NCBI RefSeq assembly: GCF_032854445.1
Contig: NC_088302.1
Span: forward strand, 2,232,001 to 2,296,000
Reading direction: 5' to 3'
DNA: 64,000 nt
DNA from: Liolophura sinensis
Lineage: Eukaryota; Mollusca; Polyplacophora; Chitonida; Chitonidae
The notes beneath the pieces are model-generated. The model did not search any database. It saw only the letters and a program-made list of their open reading frames with translations, and was not told the DNA's origin. Within the stretch, counting starts at the first letter, position 1. Each line of letters begins with the position of its first letter. Shown here one piece after another: positions 23,501 to 38,500 of the stretch. The position numbers were made by a program, and so were the translations under genes.

Positions 23501-26500
23501 GTACACATGTACAGTGTATGTGCCCACATCTACATGTAACTACAATGTACAGACGATACTGTAAACAGTGGACAGGTTCCCTCAGCTGTTTGTGTACACA
23601 TGTATATGCCCACATCTACATGTAACTACAATGCACAGATGATACTGTAAACAGTGGACAGGTTCTCTCAGCTGTTTGTGTACACATGTACAGTGTATGT
23701 GCCCACATCTACATGTAACTACAATGTACAGATGATACTGTAAATAGAGGACAGGTTTTTAGCTGTACACAACCCCTCTCTACTTGTGTACATACGTATG
23801 TGCATACATCTACATGTAACTACAATGTACAGATGATACTGTAAACAGTGGACAGGTTCTCTCAGCTGTTTGTGTACACATGTACAGTGTATGTACCCAC
23901 ATTTACATGTAACTACAATGTACAGATGATACTGTAAATAGTGGACAGGTTCTCTCAGCTGTTTGTGTACACATGTATGTACCCACATTTACATGTAACT
24001 ACAATGTGCAGATGATACTGTAAACAGTGGACAGGTTCTCTCAGCTGTTTGTGTACACATGTATGTGCCCACATCTACATGTAACTACAATGTGCAGATG
24101 ATACTGTAAACAGTGGACACATAATACTGTAAACAGTGGACGCACAATACTGTGAACAGTGGACACATAATACTGATGTCACTTTTGAAGCTGCATGTTA
24201 GAAGCAAGTGAAACAAGCATGATAAGCAGGAGAGTGTACAGTACAGTGTAATGTGTGGATGTCTGGTGCTGTATGAGTGTGATATTGAACTGTAATGTGA
24301 ACGCGTCTCTGTCATGTTGAACAGGACTGCCCAGACATGGACACCCAGAATATAATGTTACAGGATATCATGTTCAGGTGCCAAGCCATCAGAAAAGCTC
24401 CGGCCAAGTCACCCATCTGTGAGTAATCCATCCCATATGTGCTTGTATGTGTTATCATTGTGGAAGTTAATGCATCCATCTGACTTCCAGGAACTAGCAA
24501 CGCTCAGAAATTGTCTGATATGTATGACACATATTACTTGACAAAGCTTACTTCCCTTTATACTCATGATATTTTTGTAATGAGCCACAAGGAAGGTAGT
24601 CTTGGCTAATAATACCCTTGCGATTTTAAAATTGAGCAATTTGGGAAGAGCATTATTCCTATTCTGTATATAGTGTGCCTTTCAGGTAATGTGTATAATT
24701 TAGAAATCCTCGAATGTGTCCGTGTTGTAGCCCCGTCCCTTACTGTCGGCGTAAAGAAGAGAGTGAAAGCACGAGAGAGGCCTGAGAGGAAGCTGAAGAG
24801 AGAGCGCCCTCTGAAGGAGGTGGTTAAGACTGAGGAGGATAGTATGGGGAGTAAACCCTCCCTGAGGACAGAGGAGGACAGTCAGCTGACAGAACGGGAC
24901 AAGCTGCTTAGTGTCTCACGAGACGAAGAAGAGGATAGTGTGTCAGATTTCCCTCTGCAAGAGTGAGGCTCTTTGTAGTTTTAATGTATTTCAACCATAA
25001 TTTTTGATGAAATTGGATAAATTTAATGTGAATCAGAAGCACCAGTGGCTGTTACACTTTGTAACGTTAATTTCCTACATTTCTGCAGGACAGCTTGTGT
25101 ATTGTATGTTGACAATGCTATTCAATCAAAATCTGATTAAGACATGAATTCCAAACAGGGAAGGAAGGGTAACATGTACAACAGCGACTGACTTTACAGG
25201 ACATTTACAACAGCGACTGACTTTACAGGACATTTACAACAGCGACTGACTTTACAGGACATTTACAACAGCGACTGACTTTACAGGACTTCTTGTCCTA
25301 AGACATGTCATTCACAGCAGAATGATCATGAGAGGCCATGTTAGTAAACGTTTCGCTCAAAATAACAGGTAAACATGATATGCTGGCAGTGTCTGGTTAC
25401 ACTTCCTTACCCATACACTGCTAGGGCCTCTCAAGTTTGTACGCGTTGAATTTGCAAAATTAGATTTTTTTCTGTCAAAAGGATAAAAAATTTTGAAGTA
25501 TACAGCTGGTTTTGATGTACCATAACTTTATGTAAACATTGTAGCTAAAGCTTTTAGTTCATTTGAACTAAAACAGCCTCTTCAACACATAAATCTTTTG
25601 TTGAACACAGGATTAATTCTGTATCAGATAAATAGATAAGAAAAACCTATAAAAGCACATCCACAGCTTTCAAGCGGAAATGATTTTTGTGTCAAAGTTT
25701 AGCATTTTGTAATCGTTATGACTGTTGGGTTCATTTTGCAGATCTCAGGCTCCACATTTGTTGTTTGGACAATATAGTAACTTCTTCAGCTTACTGAGGG
25801 ATCTGATCAATGAGTTTGATGATGCTAAGGTCACTACAGCCAAGGTCAGTGTACATAGGATTTACCAGGTGTAGGACACACACAGTTAATGTGAAACATT
25901 ATTGTACACACTTTCAGAAATGACATTATGCACACTTTAAGAAATAACATTATACACACTTTCCGAAATGACATTATGCACACTTTCAGAAATGACATTG
26001 TGCATACTTTAAGAAATAGCCTTATGCACACTTTCAGAAACTTGGTAGTTGTGGCGTTCAAATTTAGCTGACTTGTGCTATCATCAGTCAGCATTTGTGT
26101 ATCACATATATAGTGAGTATATGTCTATATGTCAGCCTTTGTGTATGGGTTAGTATTTACATGTGTATACATGTGTATATCAGCCAGCATTTGTTTATTA
26201 CTCATTCTTTATTGTTAATCGGCATGTATTTTAGAATCAGTATATATGTTTTCACAGTGGCTTCATTGTTTGTCATTCATCCTACATACCCACCGAAAAA
26301 CAGGTGTTTAGGTGATGCATACTGGGTGTTCAATTGACGCTTACTGGATTTTCAAGTGACACATACCAGGTGTTCAAGTCTCGCATACCGGGTGTTCAAG
26401 TCACGCATACCGGGTGTTCAAGTGACATGTACTGGGTGTTCAAGTGACATACTAATTTCACAGATTCCAATTAAAAACTGGATGCTTCACTCATTGAGAT

Positions 26501-29500
26501 TTGAAATCGGATCTCAATGTCTGTAGCCCTTCTGAGCTATTGGGTAGTTCTCGCTTGCTACTGCTAGCATATGCACAAGAAAGCTGGTCTGGTTACACCT
26601 TACCATGGAAGTCGGATAAGGCCATCATCATAGCATCATACTATCTTTCCGGTACTGACACTTGTCAACGACAACAATGCGTCTAGCACAGCGGCTTTTG
26701 TCCCAACTATTTAAAAGAACGAAAGATTAACATGTTAACATTTTCAGTTTAGCAAATTCAGTTTTAGCAGCTGCTGGATTTATTATTTCAAGCAAATTTG
26801 TTATTTGCAATAATCAGAAAATACTTGGTAAAGCTTCTAAATGAATTATTTGATGTAGCTGCTTTACATTATTTACTTAACACGGTACACAGAATGTTGA
26901 TGGGTATTTTTTTGTCTGTGATATTTGTTTAGAGAAATTACCTTGGTGAGAAATATCATTTCTCTGATATGAGCCTTTCAGTTTATGAAGCTCTGCTGGG
27001 AAAGTATGTTTGAGGGCTATTATAAATTTGCAGCACTCTTCTAGGCTAATGTAGGTTAATTTATTGGGTACATTTAAACTTTAAACTCACTAATTTGGTT
27101 TAAGCAAACAAAAACCATAATACGGTCGTAAACCTGTGTAGTGTGTTAGGGCACCATGGATAACATCGTAACAGCTTTATGTAAGACCACATCAATGTAG
27201 GTAATATATTAGTGAAATATATAGTTTTACAAGCATATGTAAGGGAGAATTTTAATATATAGAAATTTTAATATATAGAAAAAATCGTCAAGTTTTAGTT
27301 GCTAAAACCGCGATTTCATGAAATGAGCGATTCTTGCCAAACAATGAAACCACTGTGTAAGTCAGTTACCGCTCTTGGGTTCATTGTCAGCTTGAACACA
27401 AAAATCAAAGGCGCTAACTGTAGCAAATCTGTCAGTGTTGGTGTACTAGTGAGTGTTGGTGTAACAGTCTTTGTTGGTGTACCAGTCAGTTTTTGTGTAC
27501 CATTCAGTGCTGGTGTACAAGTGAGCGTTGGTGTACCAGTTAGTGTATGTGTACCATTCAGTGCTGGTGTACAAGTGAGTGTAGATGTTACAGTCAGTGT
27601 ATGTGTACCATTCAGTGGTGTTTTACAAGTGAGTGTTGGTGTACCAGTCAGTATTTGTGTACCACTCAATGTTGGTGTACCAGTCAGTGTTGGTGTAACA
27701 GTCAGTGTTTGTGTACCAGCAAGTGTATGTGTACCATTCAGTGTTGTGTATCAGTCAGTGTTGGTGTGTCAGTTATTGCTGGTGTGTCAGTCAGTACTGG
27801 TGTGTCAGTCAGTGTTGGTGTGTCAGTCAGTTCTAGTGTGTCAATCAGTGTTGGTGTATCAGTAAGTGCTTGTGTATCCGTCAGTTTTGGTGTGTCAGTC
27901 AGTGTTGGTGTGTCAGTCAGTGCTGGTGTGTCAGTCAGTGTTGGTGTGTCAGTCAGTGTTGGATGTGACAATCAGTGTTAGATGTGTCAGTTAGTGTTTG
28001 TGTCTCAGTCTGTGTTGGATGTGTCAGTCAGTGCTAGTGTACCACTCAGTGTTGGGGTACCAGTCAGGGTTGGTGTGTCAGTCAGTGTATGTGTACCAGT
28101 CAATGTATGTGTACCAGGCAGTGTATGTGTACCAGCCAGTGTTTGCATACTTGCAGATGGAGGAGAAGGTGAGAGAATGGCAGGAGTCCTCAACCTGCAG
28201 CCTTAACCCCTGGTTCTCACAGCAGCCTAACTGGGTTGATGCTGTTGTCTCCGCTCTCAAGTTTTTATCAGGCGATGCTCTCGGTAAATTGTTGTCCTAT
28301 TCTTTATATGCATGCTTCTTCTTGCTAGAAACATCTTTGCTCATGTAATTACAAACTTCCATTGTTCTAGCCAAAGATCTGCTTGCCTCGTGATTTGGTG
28401 TTTATAGTTTAGGGTATGTTTGTAAGACTACACATAGTTAACCAAGGCAAACTGCTCAGTTATCAGACGGGTCTTTATTTTTCCACTTTATAATATCCAG
28501 TCATCTGAACAAACCATTTAGAAAATGATGGCCCAGTTCTTCTTCATAAATCAGATGAAATATGTGTACAGGTAGGCTGATATTGAAGATGACAGCTTAT
28601 CTCAATTTCCATCTCAGGTAATTTAAAGCTGTCATATATGTTCCAGGTTTAGATCTAGAAAACTTCATCCCTTTCTTGGACTACAAGGAGCGTGCGCAGC
28701 AGTGGAAATGGATAGGTGCTAGTCGGGACACTGACGCTCAGTTACTTCCCTTGTTCAAACACTGGCTGGAAAACAAGGACGACAATCCTTCTGACTTCTT
28801 TGATAGCAGCCAGGGATCACCACCACCCAACAGGATGTGAGCAAAACTGTTTTGTTTTAGATTGATTATGATCTCACCTGATCTTTGGCTTGTCAGACAT
28901 TTATGTTTCTTGAGAATACCATGTATACAGTATAGCTCAGGCTAAAAGTCAAAACCAGGCAGGAGGTCTTTTTGAGAGTTTATAGAGAGTTTGTATGGCG
29001 CCTGTGGAGAGCTTTGGGACAGTCACCTGCAGAGTCAGTGATGTGTCCACTGTGACTTATCACAGACACGTAGCTGAGCATTGGTAGACCTACATGCTGG
29101 CTGCGGGACGCTGACAGAGTCAGTGATCCATCCACTGTGACCGATCACACGCACACGTGGCTGAGCATTGGTAGACCTACGTGCTGGCTGCGGGATGCTG
29201 ACAGTCAGTGATCCGTCCACTGTGACCGATCACACACACGCATGTGGCTGAGCAGTGGTAGACCTACGTGCTGGCTGTGGCATGCTGACAGTCATTGATC
29301 CGTCCACTGTGACCGATCACACACACGCATGTGGCTGAGCAGTGGTAGACCTACGTGCTGGCTGTGGCATGCTGACAGTCAGTGATCCGTCCACTGTGAC
29401 CGATCACACACACGCATGTGGCTGAGCAGTGGTAGACCTACGTGCTGGCTGCGGGATGCTGACAGTCATTGATCCGTCCACTGTGACTGATCACACACAC

Positions 29501-32500
29501 GCATGTGGCTGAGCAGTGGTAGACCTACGTGCTGGCTGCGGGATGCTGACAGTCAGTGATCCGTCCACTGTGACTGATCACACACACACGTGTCTGAGCA
29601 GTGGTAGACCTACGTGCTGGCTGCGGGATGCTGACAGTCAGTGATCCATCCACTGTGACCGATCACACACACACGTGGCTGAGCAGTGGTAGACCCTTGC
29701 GCTGGCTGTGGGACACTGACGACAGAAAATATAGTTCTTTGTTAAAATGATGTAAAGGATTTTGAAAGACTAACACCATACATGACACTGAAGTAAAGTA
29801 TCTGAAGTGTGTCTTTTTGATGTCAACGTGGCAATCCTCTATTAAAGAAGTGATTTAGGCTTGATTCAATGCGAGATTTGTAAGCGATCACCATGACTGC
29901 TAAAACTAGCTCATGCTTCATCTCCCTTAAAAGTGGACAAATATCTTTTGTTTCTTCAGTAGAAGGTTTTCCTTGTTGTGGGAGTCATTTGTCAGTAAAA
30001 AATTATATGCCACTCAGTAATTTAGCAAACAAAATTGATGCTGACATGCCGTGCAACAAGAACAATGCAGTATTTCGATACGAATTTCAATAAAAAAATG
30101 AAAGTAAAAGATACAGGATAAGTTTAATTTTGTCTGTATAATATAACTTTGTTAAGAATTTGTAGTTTGTACCAAACTACGTGCGAAAAGCACCCACATA
30201 GCAAGTGCATGAAGGAAAAGTTTTTCTCCACAGAAAAAAAATAATTTTCCATTTGCATTAATAGACTTCATATGAATTTTTGGTTTACCGGGCACAATGT
30301 AGCCTACCTTAAATATTTTCTTTCGCTACAAATGCCTTCATGGAAAAAATTCCATTCTGTTAATTTATGTTGAACAATACATTATTTGAACCAACACCCA
30401 GATGAAATCTGATATCAAATTTTATTTGTGAACTTGAATAGCCAAATGGATGGGAATATCTGATACGTGCATCATTAACATATGTTTACATGTTGGTGTT
30501 TTCTCCGGTTTGGACAGGAATTTTTTGATGTATACCATATTTGTGTAAAAAATATCATGGCTGTTAGCAGCAACAGCAAAGCAGATTATTGTACGATTAA
30601 TTAAAATATTCAGAAGTTTCACACAGACACTTGGGAGAGGAACTAATGCAGTGTTAGTGTCCAGATGTGACACTTTGCCAAGATTGAATAATGATAGACA
30701 TGTTGTATTGGAGTAAGTAAATAATACTCGCAAGTGTCAAACCTTATTAACTGACACAGTTCTTTAGTTCTTTCAACATGAGGCTTACACGATACTTGAT
30801 GATACAGTGATATATGATATACATATATAAATAATAATACATAATATAAATACACGATGTTATCTACTGTAGCTGTATTTTTTATACAAACATGACAAAT
30901 GGTAAGACATGACTGAAGGATCAAGCAAGGTCACGGCCGCACGAGACTGCTGTTTGCCTCTTTTGGGGCAAGGTCCAAGGCAAGAGGCGTGTGGTATTGC
31001 AGATGCTTTATTCACAAGAAAGTTGTGTTGGTTTGTAAAGTTTCTGTGAAGATTTGTCAAGTTTGCCTTAAAATATCTGCTGTAAGGCTCTATGTGGCAT
31101 AACATAAATGTATATCAAAATTAGTGTGCTGACTGTCAATACCAGTCGATGACTTTGATCATATATTTATTCCCTTTATTATTAAATCCCTTAATCTAGT
31201 TGATGAACTGATTTTGTTTTGCCGAGACAGGTTACATGTTGCAAGATAAACTTTCCGCTTATCACGGCTGGTGTATGTTCACATAGCTGAATACATGGGG
31301 ACTAGACCTTCGCTTGTAAACTACTGGCCTGGATATCACAGTTGGTAGAGCGTCCGCTTCAGTAGCGGTAGATCCAGGATATATCCTGGGTCGAGTCACA
31401 CCTAAAACTTTAAAAGATGAAGCTGTAACTTCCTCACTTGGCGTTCAGCATGAAGTGCAATGACTGGTTGACCAGTAACAGTATAATGGCTCGGGTAGGG
31501 CACCTTACTTACCTTCAGTATGTCATCTCACTGAAGCAGCTCTAGATTAAAGAGCGGTGGAAATCCGTCCAGCAACAAGGACGTACATTACATTCACCCT
31601 AAGGATTCCTTCGTCATCATATGGCTGAAAAATTGTTGAGCATGACGCTAAACCCCAAGCACTCACTCACTCACTCGCTCGCTTGCAAACTAGCTAGGAT
31701 TAGTCAGTAAACAAAACTATATATTTTCACACCTCCGACTATAATCCTGCACGTCTCAGCAGGTCTCCTACACTGTTTAGTGGAGGGTTTGTCATGCACC
31801 AGTTGAGTATTATTCAGTATCTCAGAGTGCGATACAAGCAGTAAACGATTGACTTTTAGCCAGAACTGTACTGCAAATGTTCAGCATCCCAGGAAATGTA
31901 TTTTTTATGTTAAAACAAACTTTAATGATACAAAAAGTTGAACATGTGGTTGCATTTATGTCAGTAGGTAGAATTAGAATACATCGTGCATTATTTTATT
32001 GTAAAGTGAACTGACAGAAGACCTCATGCTATTCTTTTATTCTGTTTACCCTACAGAAAGCACTAACAGATGTAGTTTGAAATGAACATGTATTCTGTCA
32101 TTTATTGTGCTGATGTATTTTCCTTCTCATTACAGAAAAACAAACTTTGTTGTCAGACCGACAACACAAGAGGAAAAAGATATATTTAAAGAGCAGGTAA
32201 GTTTATTTATTTACATGTATTTATTTGATTGGTGTTTTACGCTGTACTAAAGAAAATTTCACACACATGACAGCGATCAACATTATGGTGGGAGAAAACC
32301 GAGCAGAGTCTGGGGGAATCTTACGACCATGGGCAGGTTGCTGAGCAGGTAAGTCATTTATGTATGTTGTAAACCTCAATGATATTTACTGTCCAGGTGT
32401 TCACATTGTGTTACTTTGGACTCACCTTGTAATATTCTGTGTCAATGTGGGCACATGCAAAATTTGAAGGTGCATTTTTGCTCATTTTATAGTTTCATAG

Positions 32501-35500
32501 TTTGAGTAGGGAAATTAATATTGTTCAATTTTTTTTTCTTTATATTCATCGTAGTGGAAAATGTAAAGCCTTTAAATGGCTACTTTGGGAGCTTTGCATT
32601 TTGGACACGCTCTTTGCATTTTGGACACTCCGTTTGCATAATCTAAAGCCCTTCGGTCACACCTCACTGAATATGTAGAAGAACTAAATGAAAGATTCTT
32701 GAAGGAGCAAAATGCAGAAAAATGTCAACAATGTAATGATTTTGAAATTGCTTGTCCAAGATTATCTGCTCTGTATAAAGTGTAACATATGAACCAAAAA
32801 CTAGCCTACATTTTAATGTCTGAAAGTAACTTTTTCAGGCTTGAAAATACTGTGTAATCTTTTCAGAATTAAACGGCATCGGTAAGTCTCCATATTTCAT
32901 GTGATTTTTTCCTATGTGTGATGTTTTATACATTACAGGAGAGACGTAGGTTTGAAAACCCCCACAAAGCCTTCACATATGTGTTACACGGTTATGAGTC
33001 CGTGGTGGGACCCGTTAAGGGAGTGTACAGTAAAGACAATGCTATGAATAAGGCCAGGGAGCATAACCTACTGATATCAGACCGTCCATCCTACGTCACC
33101 ATTCTTACATTAGGTAAGTGTAGCTAGTGTTGTTAGAAGTTGTATATTTCATCAGAGTTATTGTCACAATAAGCTTACGTGTAATGAAGCTAAATGAGTT
33201 TGAATTACCTAATACACCATATGTATGTCAGTTTGAATTTTCACCATACCTAATACGCCATATGTATGTCAGTTTGAATTATCACCACACCTCATACACC
33301 ATATGTATGTCAGTTTGAATTATCACCACACCTAGTAGACCATATGTATGTCAGTTTCAATTATCACCATACCTAATACACCATATGTATGTCAGTTTGA
33401 ATTATCACTGCACCTAATACACCATATGTATGTCAGTTTGAATTATCATGTCACCTAATACACCATATGTATGTCAGTTTGAATTATCCCATCAGTCTCG
33501 TTTTGGCATGTTCGGTTTTGTTGCTACAATAACTGCCCCAAGTCTTAAATAAATATTATAAGGTAAATTTTATGGGCAAGTTTACACTTTGAAACCTCAG
33601 ATCACGTTTACATATCAGCCTGGTCAATGCTTACATTGTACATATTTAATGAATTTCCTTGTTCTCAGTGGTCTTTTGGTTTTTGGTTTGTCAGGTTTTG
33701 ATAATAGATTAGGCTTATTTTGTGACCTCTCAGATTAGGTTCAAAAACCAGCTTGAACCATGCTTAACTTAGGCATATTTAGTGTGGGATTGACTTTCTT
33801 GTTCTATTTGAAATAATGTAGTTTAAATGCCAAGGTGTATTTTAAAGTCTGTAGGTGTGATGTTTTTATTGTTTCAGTACGTGATGCAGCCGCACGCCTG
33901 CCCAATGGCGAGGGGACCCGAGGGGACATCTGCGAGCTGCTCAAAGACTCTGGGTTCATTGCTCCAGGTGTTACAGATGCACAGGTAAGCTAATAATTTC
34001 TCAACCTTCATATAATCTGATATAAACTTTAGGTGATTCCTTGAACTCATGGCTTAACTGCACTGGCATGGATAGCTCAGTAGATAGAGCAGTTGGGCTA
34101 GGCACCCTAATCACAGTATATCTACCTGGTATACAGTGGGGCTAGGAACCCTAATTACAGTATATCTACCTGGTATACAGTGGGGCTAGGCACCCTAATT
34201 ACAGTATATCTACCTGATATTCTACCTGAAACACTGATTCATATCCTAGTCCATGTACATTGTACCATAAATGTTGAATGTCTTTGTGAAAAATCATTGA
34301 CTACATATAAGTATACCTAACACACAAGCCATTCCCACCTGAGCAGAAGCTCACACAGTTATTACAGCCAGAGTTTTCACTGGTGTTGACTTATCAGAGG
34401 AAACTGTGATGGGGATGACAATATAGAATATTTACCTGATGATTAGGATTAAACTATGATGAGGATGACAATATAGAATATTTACTTGATGATTAGGATT
34501 AAACTATGATGAGGATGACAATATAGAATATTTACTTGATGATTAGGATTAAACTATGATGAGAATTACAATATAGAATATTTACCTGATGATTAGGATT
34601 AAACTATGATGAGGATGACAATATAGAATATTTACCTGATGATTAGGATTAAACTATGATGAGAGTTACAATATAGAATATTTACCTGATGATTAGGATT
34701 AAACTATGATGAGGATGACAGTATAGAATATTTACCTGATGATTAGGATTAAACTATGATGAGGATGACAATATAGAATATTTACCTGATGATTAGGATT
34801 AAACTATGATGAGGATGACAATATAGAATATTTACCTGATGATTAGGATTAAACTATGATGAGGATGACAATATAGAATATTTACCTGATGATTAGGATT
34901 AAACTATGATGAGGATGACAATATAGAATATTTACCTGATGATTAGGATTAAACTATGATGAGGATTACAATATAGAATATTTACCTGATGATTAGGATT
35001 AAACTATGATGAGGATTACAATATATAATATTTACCTGATGATTATGATTAATCTATGATGAGTTTACCTGTTGATTATGTTTAAACTATGGTGAGGATT
35101 ACAGTATAGAATGTTTACCTGTTGATTATGATTAAACTGTTATGAGGATTACAGTATAGAATATTTACCTGATAATTAGGATTAAACTATGATGAGTTTA
35201 CTTGTTGATTATGATTAAAATTTTATGACGATTACAGTGTAGAATGTTTACCTGTTGATTATGATTAAACTGTTATGAGGATTACAGTATAGAATGTTTA
35301 CCTGTTGATTATGATTAAACTATGATGAGGATTACAATTTTGAATATTTACCTGATAATTATGATTAAACTATGATGTTGATTATGGTTAATCTATGATG
35401 AGTTTACCTGTTGATTATGATTAAACTATGACGCGGATTACAATTTAGAATATTTACCTGATGATAATGATTAAACTATGATGTTGATTATGGTTAATCT

Positions 35501-38500
35501 ATGGCGAGTTTACCTGATGATTATGATTAAACTATGGTGAGGATTACAAAATGTAGAATATATACCTGATGATTATGATTAAACTGTTATGAGGATTACA
35601 ATATAGAATATATACCTGTTGATTAGGATTAAACTATGATGAGGATTATAATGCAGAATGTTTACCTGTTGCTTATGCTTGAACAGTGCTATGGTTACCC
35701 TCTGCCTTTGTAGATCAACACGGTTGTGAGTGGGGCTTTAGACAGGCTCCATTACGAGAAGGACCCGTGTGTCAAGTACGAGGTTAACAGGAAGCTATGG
35801 GTGTATTTGCACAGGAACAGGACAGAGGAGGAGTTTGGTGAGAACACAGTTCTAGATCAGCCTGGTCATTTTGAAATATAGTGCCTTAGTGTCTTAATGT
35901 AATTGTGGAGAAGGCGGCCAGCATGCAAGTGCGGCGCAATGAACGAAGAGCATCTTACGAATCAGGCCAGTGTTCAAGTTGAGCTCATGCTGGCCTCCTC
36001 TCCGGCCGCACATGGGAAGGTTTGCCAGTAACCTGCGGTTGGTCATGTGTTCCCACTGGGATTGGCTCGGTTTACTCCCATCATCATGCTGGCCTCCTCT
36101 CCGGCCGCACATGGGAAGGTTTGCCAGTAACCTGCGGTTGGTCATGTGTTTCCACTGGGATTGGCTCGGTTTACTCCCATCATCATGCTGGCCTCCTCTC
36201 CGGCCGCACGTGGGAAGGTTTGCCAGTAACCTGCGGTTGGTCATGTGTTTCCACTGGGATTGGCTCGGTTTACTCCCATCATCATGCTGGCCTCCTCTCC
36301 GGCCGCACATGGGAAGGTTTGCCAGTAACCTGCGGTTGGTCATGTGTTCCCACTGGGTTTACTCCCATCATTACGCTGACCGCCGTTAAAAAACAAAATA
36401 TTCTTGAGTATGGTGTAAAACACCAACCAAATAAAAAAGTTAATAAATACACACTGGTAATTAATTGTGTAGAACACTGAGTCATAGTGAAGAGGAGTTT
36501 TTGCATGTTATTGTCTGTTTTGTCTTTTTTTTTGCAGTTCATATTGACTTGTCAGTACAGTTAAACCTTCATACAAGATGTTAGTAGTGTGGTGACACAT
36601 TACTGTGTAATAAGTATGAACTGTTGTGTGTTTTGCAGAGAAAATCCATCAGGCCCAAGGTGCTGCGGTAAAAGCCAAGAAATCACTTCAGAAACCAAAA
36701 GCCTCCAGATCGGTGAGGTTCACTGCCATGAGTTTCTGTTTGCTTTGTTTTATTAATTATACTACAGGATCAAGATGATAAAGTTAACCTTGTTCAGAAA
36801 TTTCAACAAAAACGTTCATATTTTAATTTCCCAAATTTGTGTTAACTTATTCATTGGGCTGACAGAGCAAATTTTGAGATAAAATGTCAAGATGTTTGGA
36901 AAAATGGGTTGTGCTTCCCTATAACCTTGTGCGGTAATCATTGGAAAAAAAGGCAGTGTTTCCTGTAACTGGGTTTGTTAACGACTGAAATAACACATGT
37001 AAGAAGTGGTTACCTATAATCTGGCAAATTAGTGATTGTTCCTTCGAAAGTTCATCAAAACCCATGTAAAATAAAATAAAAAATTCATTTTGAAATATTG
37101 ATTCTGACTCATACTAGTGATATGATAATCCTGTTTATTATTTATGTTTTGCTGGATGTCAGCTAAATTTGTTTTCATATCGCTAAATATGTTAAGGTTT
37201 TGTGTTGAGGTTGGCAGGATGACATTCATGTAATTATTGACAAGTAATTAATTTTTTGTCATCAGAAATCTAAAGATGGTTCTGGTGGGACAACTACCCC
37301 AGCTCCCCAGACTGCATCAGTGGGGTCTGTGTCCAAGACATCCACAGCCAATCACAGCACAGCCTCTGAGGAGAGCTCGATTGCAAGCCTCCTGACGCCC
37401 ACAACAGCCAGTACGGGAGTGTCACCAGGGCCTAATAAGACCAGTGGAAGTCCCCGTGGCCATGCTGCCAAGCAGACAACCAGTCCTAATGCCCAGAAGA
37501 CCCCTACAGCCCGCCGCGCAGTAACAGGCTCGGTCATTCCCTCAGGAACTCTCCTCCAGGCCAGTCATCAGGTGGGTGTGGTCACCTCGGCCGCAATCTC
37601 CCCACTAAGGGGCAGCCCTCAGGTGGTCACTACACACCAGGTCACACAGGCAGGGAAGGCGGTTAGTGCCAGTGTTAAACCAGCCACTCCTGGCAGCAAG
37701 CCTGTCACCATCTCCTTCATGCAGCCTCAAAGTGGTAGCACAACAGTACCAGTGATGACTCAGGTGAAAAGCGGTAAAACAAGCCACGGTCAGCTATCCT
37801 TCAATCTCCTGCAGACTCAGGACATCTCCGGTAAGCTGACCGCCACACCTTCACTCACCCAGGTCCCCTCCCCTGGTTCACTGGTCCTCACCAAGTCAGC
37901 AGAGACAGGCACACCCCGTGCCCAAAAGTTGCCAACCTCTTCAGCTAGTTCATTGACTGTAACAAAGTCTGCCTCCCCTCTGGCAGGCACCCCAGCAGCC
38001 AGCAGCAGCGTCTCAGGGACACCCCCGGCCTCCAGCAGTTCTCCCGTGGTGGCGCGTTTGGTCCAACAGGTGCCCCACCCACAAATGATGTCTGTAGGGA
38101 ATCTGCTTCAGGGGACTGTGCAGAAAATGGCAGGCAGAGGATCAGGCCCAACTACCATCAAGATTCAGGGTGAGTTATCCACATACCAACTGCTAGGGCC
38201 ATATCTTGAGCCACTTCAGCTCTTCAAAACATTTGGCCGCCCAAACTAAAACAAGCTGTATTAAAACTGATAAGTAAATTAATCCAAAATATGATGGTTT
38301 ACCAATAAAAAGTTAAGTTTTCATACAAATTTCTTTCATTCACAGACATCTCTCAGAAAGCATCATTTTGAGTTGCATTTTGAAAATTTCTTTATGCACA
38401 GTAACAGTGTCACCATTAAAGTTTGGGATTAGAACCTTGAATGTTTTTTCTAGATATGGCCCTGACTAGCCTGGTTATGTACACATGTACATGTATGTTA

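Noticed and set aside
27299..27981. Val/Ser- and Cys-rich repeat proteins of 144 to 188 residues
   Set aside because: 18-bp minisatellite in NFRKB intron 11; overlapping frames on both strands.
35894..36480. Repeat-protein frames of about 140 to 150 residues on both strands
   Set aside because: They come from the 99-bp repeat inside a SINE.
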